Both the position numbers and the translations under genes were made by a program. A stretch of 64,000 nt of DNA from Hofstenia miamia (Eukaryota; Xenacoelomorpha; Acoela), in the NCBI GenBank assembly GCA_004352715.1, contig SCFE01000002.1:1879624-1943623 (forward strand). Direction: 5' to 3'. Numbering within the stretch: position 1 is the stretch's first letter; every line of letters starts with the position of its first letter. This document shows, one piece after another, positions 54,828 through 64,000 of the stretch. The notes under the pieces were generated by a model. The model saw only the letters and a list, made by a program, of their open reading frames with translations, was not told the origin of the DNA and did no database searches.

Positions 54828-56186
54828 TCAGATTTCAATTAAGATTGTCGGTGTCGTTCGATTTATCATCGATTTGCCAATCGTCGATTTTTCATTGATT
54901 CTCGCATTACTTTCCATCGTAATTTGTATTGCCAATCCTTTTCTAATCATCTTATCTAGCGGATTGTCTGCGTCACATTTAATTTGAAATTGTGTTCGAA
55001 TCGCCTCCGGTAGTCCTTTACTAATGTGTGCAAACAGATCATATTTTGAATACTGTTGTTCTCTAGAACTCAGTTTTAATAACCTCTCTACTTGGGACAT
55101 GTAATTTTGTAAGTCATCCCTAGTGTTCATTTTCATTCTGTTTAACAACATCCGATATTGGCTTTTAAAGCTCTCATTATCATAGTACTGTTGATATTCA
55201 CCTGCTAACTTTTTGTAGTCCATTTTTGTTTGAGTATCCAATACTAGGTAATGCTGATACACTGCACCAGTTAAATATAGCGGAAATCTTGCTGCTGCTC
55301 TCTGTTGCGTTACTTTCCTCTCTTTCATACTCATTTCAAAAATCTCCAGCCATTCATTGAATGTTGGTGAATAGTTATCAACTCTCCCCGTGAATTTCGG
55401 TAACACTGCTTTACATACCAATGTGTCGTTATCATCCTCCTCAGATAATATTGTTTCTTTAAACACTGGTTTATTTTCAATCGGTTTTTCACAATTTATT
55501 TTTACTTTTTTCGTCACATTCTCCACTAATTTCTTTATGAATTCTTCTTCATTTTGAACCGTTTTGTAATCATCTATTATCATCTCCTCCTGTGGTACCG
55601 CTGCATTCAATTCCTGCGGTTTTTCTACTACCACATTTTCTATTGTCTTTACCTCACTTTTCTTCAGCTCAATTAGTCTCAACTCGTCTTTCAGATTATC
55701 GATTTCTAATTGTTTCACTATATTTTCTTCCCTTAAGTTAACATTTTCTTCATGTAACTCCGTTATCATCTTCTGTAGACGATCGCTTTGCAGTTTTATT
55801 TCCTTGTTTGCCTCCGTTAACTGTTCAATTTGGTTTTGAAACAAATTTCTCTGCTCTGTTAGTCGGAGACTCGTATCTTCCTTGATTTCATCTATCAGTC
55901 TTTCTTTCTCAGCATGCTTTATTTCGACTTCTCTTACTCTTTCTATTAATTTTTCAATCTGTTTTGTCAATTGTTGCCTTTCTTTAGTGTTGTTTTCAAT
56001 TACTTCCATTAATTGAATTGTCATAAGATCATTCGTTAACTCTGCTGGTTGAAGTATTTGCTCTGTTGGAGATTGTTCGCTTTCAGCTAGGGACACATTT
56101 TCGTCTGGGTTTTCGGGTGTGTTCCTCATCTGAGGAGTTTTCTGGGTTCTGGCTTTAGTTTTCGGTTTCTTTTTCGAGTGAACCAT
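54828..56186 (-). CDS. Intact gag of a second gypsy copy
   Basis: An uninterrupted frame of 452 codons on the minus strand starting MVHSKKKPKTKART, 220 bases after the primer-binding site. Layout: basic N-terminus; acidic/Pro stretch; a long coiled coil about residues 55-175 (NQIEQLTEANKEIKLQSDRL, LHEENVNLREENIVKQLEID); a linker; and a capsid-like domain from about residue 255 (LPKFTGRVDNYSPTF, AVYQHYLVLD, YDNESFKSQYRMLLNRM, SKGLPEAIRTQF). It ends in 15-20 residues unlike the other copy (after NARINEKST), so the real C-terminus with the zinc knuckle was cut off at about 54880. CpG content is clearly higher than in the 44044 copy, consistent with a younger insertion. Confidence 0.85.
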   Translation of the reverse strand: MVHSKKKPKTKARTQKTPQMRNTPENPDENVSLAESEQSPTEQILQPAELTNDLMTIQLMEVIENNTKERQQLTKQIEKLIERVREVEIKHAEKERLIDEIKEDTSLRLTEQRNLFQNQIEQLTEANKEIKLQSDRLQKMITELHEENVNLREENIVKQLEIDNLKDELRLIELKKSEVKTIENVVVEKPQELNAAVPQEEMIIDDYKTVQNEEEFIKKLVENVTKKVKINCEKPIENKPVFKETILSEEDDNDTLVCKAVLPKFTGRVDNYSPTFNEWLEIFEMSMKERKVTQQRAAARFPLYLTGAVYQHYLVLDTQTKMDYKKLAGEYQQYYDNESFKSQYRMLLNRMKMNTRDDLQNYMSQVERLLKLSSREQQYSKYDLFAHISKGLPEAIRTQFQIKCDADNPLDKMIRKGLAIQITMESNARINEKSTIGKSMINRTTPTILIEI

Positions 56187-56405
56187 TTTTCTTCCTTAGC
56201 TTAGGGTATTCTTCCTGTTGTTCACTTTTTCCGTTAGAAGCTCTGGTAAGGTGTCAAGTGTTCGTTGTTTTCTTTCTTCCTTTTCTAGGTATCGTTAATA
56301 GTTTCCACTAATTCCAGTTTTCCAATCCTTTTCGGTTTTCCTCCAATTCAGGTGATTCAAAAAGAAACAAATCTTAACCTGAATCTTCCTTTGCGCTGTC
56401 GAGCG

Positions 56406-56421
56406 CCTGTCACGGTCGCCA
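56406..56421 (-). promoter_or_regulatory. tRNA primer-binding site, second gypsy copy
   Basis: TGGCGACCGTGACAGG in minus sense, directly after the LTR end TTCTACA. Confidence 0.82.
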
Positions 56422-57701
56422 TGTAGAATCTCGCCAACCTTCATACTAGTAAGTCTTAGCTTAATTTAGGAGCTGCTGTAACAATTGTTTCCTCCTTATG
56501 TAGTACGGTAGGTGACAGACTCCAGTATCTGTCTCTATTCTTTCTGTTCTATTGTTTAGCCGTTACATGATTAAACTATTATCTCATCAACTAATATTGA
56601 TACGAAACTAACGACTTTGGTTTTAGATCCAAGACACGAGACAGAGTGTACAAAGTACAGGGTACGCTTACCCGACCTGCAACAAAGCACAAAAGAGGAA
56701 TTGAAGAATTACGCTACAACGAGTATTTCCATGCGAAACTGACACATCGATAGAGACACCAACCACAATTCGGATGACTCAGTGTAATGGAAGTGTGTGT
56801 GGAAGTACGATAGTGATAATGTGTGATACCTTATTAATTTAGTGTATTGATTGTTCTTGTTATCAATGAAGTTGTTTAATAAAGGAATCTCGCAACCGGA
56901 GTGCAATAGCTTGTTATGAGTTCGTACATATAATAACCTTACATATAAATAATTACATGCCAACCTAGAGTACATATGAACAATCAATACGGTCCAGGAA
57001 AAAGGAATGAATCGATAGTCCGTCAGTCCACTAGTAATCATACGTAATAAACTCTGTTCGATATAATACAAACAAATAATGAAGTTTCCTAATGTAGCTA
57101 GATGTAATAGCATAATGTAATAAAGATGGTAATATTGACAACGAACGATAGGAAAGCTAATACGAGTAAAAACCCCTATTCCTACACCTAACCTAAGAGC
57201 ATCTCGGGTAAGCACCGGCTATACACGATGCACCCGTTAACTGGAGTCGTGAACCACCGTCTAGAATACCCGAGAGCTCGAACGTTTAGCTTTCCATTCT
57301 ATTAAATAAAATAACCTGATACAAAAACGTAAAGTAAATCCAGTAAATTAACTTCATCACCAAAATGATCAATTACACAATTTTTATAGTGAAAAATTAA
57401 ACAACAATCAAATATTTGACTAGTACCTGCTATTTCCAGTTGTTTACAATTTCAAATGCTTTAATTTTCTTTCGTCTGCCAATTACGCACTTCTGCCTTA
57501 ATTAGCAATTGCAATTTAGGTCTAGTGCCTTTTTGCCAAATTAATTAATATCAAAAATTACTGCACTATAAATTTACAAATAACTAATTAATCTTAATCA
57601 TATGTTTTTTACAATTAATATTTTATTTTAATATTCAGTCTTAGTTTCATCTTCTTTTTTCTTAGTTTGACCACATATGATTAGATTACGATTATGTTAC
57701 A
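56422..57701 (-). repeat. 5' LTR of the second gypsy copy
   Basis: 1280 bp in minus sense from TGTAACATAATC to GAGATTCTACA. Blocks shared with the first copy include TATGTGGTCAAACTAAGAAA, GAAACTAAGACT, TTGTTCATATG and GTTAGGTGTAGGAATAGGGG. CpG is more frequent here. No internal region beyond gag and no 3' LTR are present. The ORF at 56709-57215 is inside this LTR and is not a gene. Confidence 0.8.
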
Positions 57702-57989
57702 TTTGCTCTTGATCTATGAAGCAATAATCAGAAACCTCTTTGCTGGTGTTCTATCCCTGATTTCAGAAAACACCTTTAACAAACATAAAAAGAAAAGGCC
57801 ACGTCATCAACTCTTCTCTCCTTTTGACAAAGAACTTCCATAATATATCTCTCTCAATGCAGAAAACTCCCTATCAACGTCACCTTCACCTCATCCATTT
57901 TAATCGCTTAGAAGACATTTTCTTCAAAATCACTCACCACAACCACGAAATATCCCTTAAAGACAACACAATTATTTCAAACCTCGCCT

Positions 57990-58530
57990 ATCTTTAAGGT
58001 CTATCAAACCTGGAACTACTACTTCTATCATTGGAGCCAGTATTCTTAAGAACGTTCATTCTCATTACTTTCATTCTAATCAAGTTAATACTATCCACTC
58101 ATATTCTGAACATGATCAAGCAACTCACACAAAAGATTTCCCTCTCCCCAAAAACTCATATAAAGTGCGTCGTCATTGACATGGGTCACATTGACGTTCT
58201 CAACAGTATAAACAGTCATATCTTCAAACAAAATTAAAAATGATCATCCTTCAAGTTTATACTAAATTTACATCAGATTCTATTCACTTCTTAGGGTTTA
58301 AATGCGTCTGTCATAATTGAAATATTAGAAGAAACTTTGTCATCAAAGAATCTAATGAAGCCATCATATCTCGATCTGCCAATAATATCTCAGTTATTCT
58401 TGTCTGATAGCTTTCTTCTTTCACCTCGATTTGTAAGCTTTGACTTTCCGACAAAGCATGATGGATTACATCTCACTTACTCTGGAGTTTTCTTCCTGTA
58501 TTACGCAAATCCTCAAAACATCACTTTTTC
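57990..58530 (+). pseudogene. LINE ORF1 with SGNH-like domain (second copy)
   Basis: In changing frames: SIIGASILKNVHSHYFHSNQ (block I region, about 58027), NTIHSYSEHDQATH, KCVVIDMGHIDVLNSINSHI (block III region, 58163-58220), and FPTKHDGLHLTYSGVFFLY (about 58443-58500), where D-G-L-H is the block V D-x-x-H. This parallels ORF1 at 40456-40971 and adds the C-terminal block missing there. Frameshifts at about 58120 and 58240; inactive. Confidence 0.65.
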
Positions 58531-59019
58531 CATTGAGTTTCTCATCCATCTTTTTGAAATGCAAGCCTCTTCTATGCTCAAACCATATCTTCTTCAAAAC
58601 GTCATCCAATGCTACCTCCATATTTATCAAAATAAAGCTTCCACTTTGTATTTTTCATCTCTTAACATATCTTTGTTTAAGAAATGTAGCTATATAATAT
58701 ATGCGCTCACAGTTATCACCACTAAGCACTACTACATAACGACACTTAAATTTAGTAAGTTTATTGTTCTTCAGTTTTTCTCTAAAATTTATTAAAAATT
58801 GAAGAGCCATTTTCAGAAAATACTATGATTATTTTTTAATAAACTTTGCAAATTTCTTTTCAATCATCTCAATACATATTTTTATTTCATCAGATTACTT
58901 CTTTCATGAGATTTTAAACTTAATCCCAGACCAATTCTAGAAGAATTGCAAATAGAACATAAACTAACAAATTACAGCAATAACTATAGTAGTCCTTGAT
59001 TACCCCTATAATTCAATAC

Positions 59020-59690
59020 ATATATTTGGTGACTTTAATATTCATTTGATAAGCTTGAAAAAAATCTTTAAAAAATTTTGTACCACATGCAATCTTCCTT
59101 TTGTAATTAATGACTTTCCCACCAAGAATAGCAACGTAATCGATTAGTTTATAACAAATTCAGACTTGAGTTTCAAATCCTTAATCTTCGAATTATTCAG
59201 TGACAATGCTCAATTCTTAAAACTAATCATTTTAAGATAATTTTTAACAAGGGAATATCTAAATTACAAGAAAGATATACAGAAGATTCGACAAAAAGGA
59301 AATTAAAATTTGGCAGAAATACAAAAGTTGTTGTATTGTCAACATAAAGTTTTGAATCAGATGAGATTTTTAATTTTTACAAAATTATTCTTTCTAATCA
59401 AAATTTCGAAATTGTCTTTTCCTAGAAGTCATGAGAAAATGAAACTCTTTGAAATTTATCGGATGATTTTGGGAGAACCACTAGTGAATTCCAATTTCTA
59501 ATAAAATATTTCAGGTATTTTTTCATTGACAAATATTAAGTACGCCTGCAGTGCAAAATGTCGTTTAAAAACCTGGCTTAGAAGTGCAATGAGGCAATCT
59601 CGATTTAAACTCTTGTTACACTAAAAATAGAAAGTTAGGTATCCGAAGAAACCTACATTAGCCAACTGAATTCAAATATTTGCAATGAAA
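59020..59690 (+). pseudogene. LINE ORF2 endonuclease fragment
   Basis: YLFGDFNIHLISLKK (about 59023-59070, the G-D-F-N motif), FVINDFPTKNSNVID, FITNSDLSFKSLIFELFSDN (the usual S-D-H reads S-D-N), then a linker with LAEIQKLLYCQHKVLNQMR. It lies about 0.5 kb after the ORF1 relic on the same strand and so is probably the same LINE copy. Broken by stops. Confidence 0.6.
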
Positions 59691-60052
59691 GATATTAAGA
59701 AAATTAATAAATATAAATTTTGATAAACATAGTTTTTGAGTTTGTATCAAAATTTTTACTCATTGTTTGAAGTAAATCTGAGATTTAGGTTTAATTTTGC
59801 TGTTTTTGATGTGGGTGTCGCAGACAATACTAATAAAAACCTTAATAGTGTGTCACAAAATGATAGTTCATTGATGATTTTTTAGACCGCCTTCCGCATG
59901 CAACCAAAATTGAAAATATACAAACGAAACTAGCATACGAAAAATATATTTAAAAGAATGTAAAACCTATTTTTCTTGCTTAGAGTTAGTAGTTTACAAA
60001 GGGTTTTTGATTGGTCCTAGTTAGAAGGTACAATAAAAATCATACAAAAATA

Positions 60053-60089
<37 letters not shown>

Positions 60090-60352
60090 TGTATGTTCTA
60101 AGTAATATATTCTATAAATACTTAACTAGCTAATTCAATGTAATTTACTAAATTTATACGCCCATATTTGGTTGTTNAGCCCACAGATGATTGATGAGGA
60201 AACACCACACAGCTTCGTCACCTAAACAATGATGATTAGTACTCGGTTAACCTAACTAGTTAAATAAAGAGGAACCATATGGCAGTTCACTAAATCAGTA
60301 AATCCTCACCCACCATTTATTGAGTGATAGTTACTAACGATAATACACTGTA
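59691..60352. other. AT-rich stretch with (TA)n and repeat copy
   Basis: TA run at 60059-60085. A repeat (AGCTTCGTCACCTAAACAAT to CTAACTAGTT, 60210-60262) recurs at 61878-61928. A single n lies at 60177. No gene seen. Confidence 0.5.
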
Positions 60353-61352
60353 NNNNNNNNNNNNNNNNNNNNNNNNNNNNNNNNNNNNNNNNNNNNNNNN
60401 NNNNNNNNNNNNNNNNNNNNNNNNNNNNNNNNNNNNNNNNNNNNNNNNNNNNNNNNNNNNNNNNNNNNNNNNNNNNNNNNNNNNNNNNNNNNNNNNNNNN
60501 NNNNNNNNNNNNNNNNNNNNNNNNNNNNNNNNNNNNNNNNNNNNNNNNNNNNNNNNNNNNNNNNNNNNNNNNNNNNNNNNNNNNNNNNNNNNNNNNNNNN
60601 NNNNNNNNNNNNNNNNNNNNNNNNNNNNNNNNNNNNNNNNNNNNNNNNNNNNNNNNNNNNNNNNNNNNNNNNNNNNNNNNNNNNNNNNNNNNNNNNNNNN
60701 NNNNNNNNNNNNNNNNNNNNNNNNNNNNNNNNNNNNNNNNNNNNNNNNNNNNNNNNNNNNNNNNNNNNNNNNNNNNNNNNNNNNNNNNNNNNNNNNNNNN
60801 NNNNNNNNNNNNNNNNNNNNNNNNNNNNNNNNNNNNNNNNNNNNNNNNNNNNNNNNNNNNNNNNNNNNNNNNNNNNNNNNNNNNNNNNNNNNNNNNNNNN
60901 NNNNNNNNNNNNNNNNNNNNNNNNNNNNNNNNNNNNNNNNNNNNNNNNNNNNNNNNNNNNNNNNNNNNNNNNNNNNNNNNNNNNNNNNNNNNNNNNNNNN
61001 NNNNNNNNNNNNNNNNNNNNNNNNNNNNNNNNNNNNNNNNNNNNNNNNNNNNNNNNNNNNNNNNNNNNNNNNNNNNNNNNNNNNNNNNNNNNNNNNNNNN
61101 NNNNNNNNNNNNNNNNNNNNNNNNNNNNNNNNNNNNNNNNNNNNNNNNNNNNNNNNNNNNNNNNNNNNNNNNNNNNNNNNNNNNNNNNNNNNNNNNNNNN
61201 NNNNNNNNNNNNNNNNNNNNNNNNNNNNNNNNNNNNNNNNNNNNNNNNNNNNNNNNNNNNNNNNNNNNNNNNNNNNNNNNNNNNNNNNNNNNNNNNNNNN
61301 NNNNNNNNNNNNNNNNNNNNNNNNNNNNNNNNNNNNNNNNNNNNNNNNNNNN
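60353..61352. other. Assembly gap, 1000 N
   Basis: Exactly 1000 N, so probably a placeholder of arbitrary size. Confidence 0.95.
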
Positions 61353-61774
61353 ATTTATAAAATTTCTACAAAAGTACCTGCTGATTTTAAATTTCAAATG
61401 ATTCGTCTGCCAATATGGCTGTACCTACGTAAGCGTTATTTCGCTCAATTTAATTTGTCAAATGTAACTTGATCGGCTAACAAGTTTTCTTAATTTGAAC
61501 AATATTAAAGCTTAGTTGCATCTTACAAAAATAACTAAGATCAATAACTAAATTTTACAATCAATTAATGTTAATCATTCGACGTTGTTCCTCGCTAGCA
61601 GCTTAGTTGCTTTTTGGATGATGCTACAATATTTGAACGCAGTTAGTGTCAATGCCTGGTTGCTTTATTTGAACAAATCAACAAACACTGTACAACATTG
61701 AGTTTAAGTCAGTTACTACTTAACATGAGTGCAAGCACTGAACTCAAATAGGATGCACATAATTAGTTCCAATT
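61353..61774. other. Non-coding stretch, nothing recognised
   Basis: No supported gene or TE motif. Confidence 0.5.
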
Positions 61775-61930
61775 GAGCTGAGTTGGCACAGTGGATTCAA
61801 TCGTCATTCGTAAAGGAGGGGAACTGTGTTGTGGAGATCGGCTTCGGGCAGTGGCCCAAAGAAGAACTGGAGAAGAAGCTCTATCACCTAAATAGTGATA
61901 ATTAATACTCGATTAACATAACTAGTTGAT
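61775..61930 (+). repeat. Possible tRNA-derived SINE with related copies
   Basis: GAGCTGAGTTGGCACAGTGG has an A-box-like TGGCACAGTGG; a B-box-like stretch (GTTGTGGAGATCGGC) follows. The tail CACCTAAATAGTGATAATTA to AACTAGTT also occurs at 60210-60262, and a diverged head and tail at 62595-62700 (GAGCTGAGGCATCAGTGAAT ... ATTACCTAAGTAGTAATTA). Dispersed copies with a tRNA-like head fit a SINE. Confidence 0.4.
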
Positions 61931-61943
61931 TACAAAGGAAAAN

Positions 61944-62475
61944 TGGAGAACTATTAAGGGAAAACATGCCCAAATCGACCCGAAGACGATCAAGAATTAT
62001 CATAAAAAACTTATGACCACAGGATCTGTGGCTGATACTCAAAGAAGCGGTCGTCCTTCCAAATCCAGAGATCCTGAGGCAGTGCAAGTTTTTCAAGAAA
62101 TGTTTACCCTTAGCCCACATAAGTCAATTCGTCAAGTAACAAGAGAAAGTGGGCTCTCCTTTCATTCTGTACGTAATGTGCTAAAAAACGAGTTTAAATA
62201 GCGTGCTTGGAAGCCGCATTACTGTCAAGCACTGTCTACCGAAGACTTTGACATTCGTATGACCGGCCAGAAGTCCTGACTTAACGCCCTGCGAGTTTTT
62301 TCTCTGGGGTTGGCTGAAAGAGCAAGTCTACTCAACCAAACCAAAAAATTTGGAAGAACTTGAAGGGCGAATACGAGAAGTTATGATTTCCATCCCGCAA
62401 GAGTTTCTTGCGAAAACAGTTGATGCGATTCCTGGCCGACTTGAGAAGCTGGTGGCAAATTACTTCCTTACTTGT
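61944..62475 (+). pseudogene. mariner-type transposase relic with internal deletion
   Basis: The N-terminal helix-turn-helix part (61944-62198): GSVADTQRSGRPSKSRDPEA, SIRQVTRESGLSFHSVRNVL, then a stop. After a short bridge PHYCQAL, the C-terminal end follows in another frame (62265-62475): ARSPDLTPCEFFLWGWLKEQ, VYSTKPKNLEELEGRIREV, IPGRLEKLVANYFLTC. The central catalytic section with the first two Asp is deleted. The third catalytic position (usually P-C-D-F) reads Glu. Similar to mariner/Tc3-like elements common in arthropods. Inactive. Confidence 0.8.
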
Positions 62476-63744
62476 AACACACACACACACACATACACAC
62501 AAGGTTTATTCTAAAAGAGATTATGTTGAATTGTGCCATTAATATGATTAGCACCACACTAAATTAGGGAACACATAAGCTATCTTCCTGAGCTGAGGCA
62601 TCAGTGAATGGAAATTGAATTGTTAGATGGAAGAATTTTTGGTGAATGGATTGGTGTCAGGCAGATGCCCACTTCTATGCTGCAACAATGATTACCTAAG
62701 TAGTAATTATTACTAAGAAGGGCCAAATAGTAAATGCAATTATTTATTAGGGCATAAAATAACCTGGTGGTTGATTCTACAGTACCAAGCTAATACTTTC
62801 AATATCAAGTTAATAATTAACATTATTGCTTTTTAGAAGTAAACTTTTACTTTATAATCACCTTGGTATTAAAGTTAATCTAACTTTTCATAACAAGACC
62901 TGATATCAGTGGTTAAACCTTCATAAACTAAACCTCTTTTAAGTTTTTACATTTTCAAAACTTCTGGGCCACAATTATTAGAAGCAACTTCAACTAAGTT
63001 AGGAAACATATACATTATGGGTCCTTAGCAATTACTAAATGAATTGAAACTTTTTAAACAACGTAAACAAATACAATAAATTTTGGGGGACCAATAGTAC
63101 ATTAATATTGTTAAGTAATAGACAATCTTCCAATTAATTAGTTTTTATTACTTAATAGTCTTTGTAAAACAAGAATAACAGATAAAAACTGAAGAATACA
63201 TTAAGAAGTATATTAAGAGAAGAGCATCTTTTCCTGTGATTGAGATGAATTTCAATCATATTTATATGTAAATGGGATTCAATAATAGCAGTGCTTATGA
63301 AATTACACCTTCATGGAAGCAAATGGATTATAGTAATAATAGAGAAGCATACTTAAGATTCTAAATTGTACATTAATGAAAGTTGATAATGACAAACTAG
63401 ATTTGTTGGAAACAATCTATTTAATAGCTACTTAGCCATTCAAAGAAATAAAATGGGAAAAATATAAAACAAAGATTTGCAAGTCCTCAAATTATGTAGC
63501 ATGCTTAATTAATATTCCAATTTACATGAAATTTTTGAAGAAAATGTGAGCTAACTTCCAAAATTATGTGTAAAAAATTATTTGAAAACTTTTCAGAGAA
63601 AAATACTTATTTGGCATAATATATGCTTCAGATATATTAGAATGTGCAAATAAAATTAATTCCATAAATTTAAAAGCAATAAGCAAAACTTAGAATTCCA
63701 AACTTATAGTGAATAAGGTTTTGGTAAAATTAGGACAACATGGG
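62476..63744. other. AT-rich stretch, no gene seen
   Basis: A short CA repeat at 62477-62500, the diverged SINE-like copy at 62595-62700, otherwise unassigned. Confidence 0.5.
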
Positions 63745-63749
63745 ATATA

Positions 63750-63797
<48 letters not shown>

Positions 63798-63966
63798 GTT
63801 ATATATATGTATGTGTATTTGAACTCTATATAGTTGTTTCAAATACTTGTTATATGTTTCATTTAGCAAATGATATCTTTTATACCGTGATTAATTCATT
63901 GTATATTTTAGTGGTACCAAATAATGCAAGATTTGCTCTCATTAGTAAATCATATAAATTTGTACA

Positions 63967-64000
<34 letters not shown>
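63745..64000. repeat. (TA)n microsatellites
   Basis: Imperfect TA/TATG array at 63745-63813 and a second TA run from 63969 to the window end. Confidence 0.9.

Noticed and set aside
56709-57215. 168-codon minus ORF in the LTR of the second gypsy copy
   Set aside because: Inside the LTR; no motif and no counterpart frame in the other LTRs.

Overview
This is a eukaryotic (animal) window, very AT-rich, with many TA, AAT/TAA and other simple repeats, five runs of N (1-147, 4434-5223, 12893-13003, 23595-23622, 60353-61352) and a few single-n joins. It has no operons, ribosome-binding sites or CRISPR. It carries spliced host exons buried in transposable elements (TEs). The mix of FN3-like and cadherin-like exons with Penelope, CR1/L2-like and R4/Dong-like LINEs, Ty3/gypsy, hAT, piggyBac and Tc1/mariner elements fits an invertebrate, perhaps an early-branching one. 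The species cannot be named from sequence alone.

Host gene, minus strand, about 3.5-32.7 kb: six exons of 249-258 bp (32445-32693, 30054-30308, 18620-18877, 14073-14327, 9361-9612, 8659-8913). Each is bounded by AG/GT in phase 1-1 and encodes one complete FN3-like domain of 83-86 residues carrying a conserved cysteine pair. A further exon near 3554-3724 reads like part of a cadherin repeat. This appears to be a large extracellular or cell-surface adhesion or receptor protein whose ends lie outside the window. Its introns hold most of the TEs.

TE layout: LINE 3' end (148-593); piggyBac relic (2085-2690); inverted-repeat elements with hammerhead-like motifs (4062-4416, 9949-10165); two Penelope-like copies head to head (11.16-12.89 kb); a non-autonomous hAT (15469-16277); three LINE copies in alternating orientation (20.05-23.06 kb); R4/Dong-like restriction-endonuclease LINE pieces at TAA repeats (23.1-25.0, 36.0-36.3, 41.2-42.7 kb); an hAT element (26592-29806) with a second hAT-like element nested in it (26685-27483); an LTR fragment inserted in a LINE (33.99-35.86 kb); and a nearly complete but decayed CR1/L2-like LINE (37.0-41.0 kb, minus).

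The most unusual item is a roughly 11.4 kb Ty3/gypsy element (42738-54168). After gag, protease, RT, RNase H and integrase it carries about 3.8 kb of extra coding sequence (49340-53175). That region contains a tandem repeat and a long protein with no recognised envelope character; two parts of it resemble SGNH/GDSL-hydrolase modules. A second, opposite-strand copy (54828-57701) retains an intact 452-aa gag and many more CpGs. Further elements lie at 54.17-54.8 kb (mariner and LINE tails), 57.99-59.68 kb (LINE ORF1/ORF2 relic) and 61.9-62.5 kb (mariner-type relic). All TE genes except the second gag are broken.
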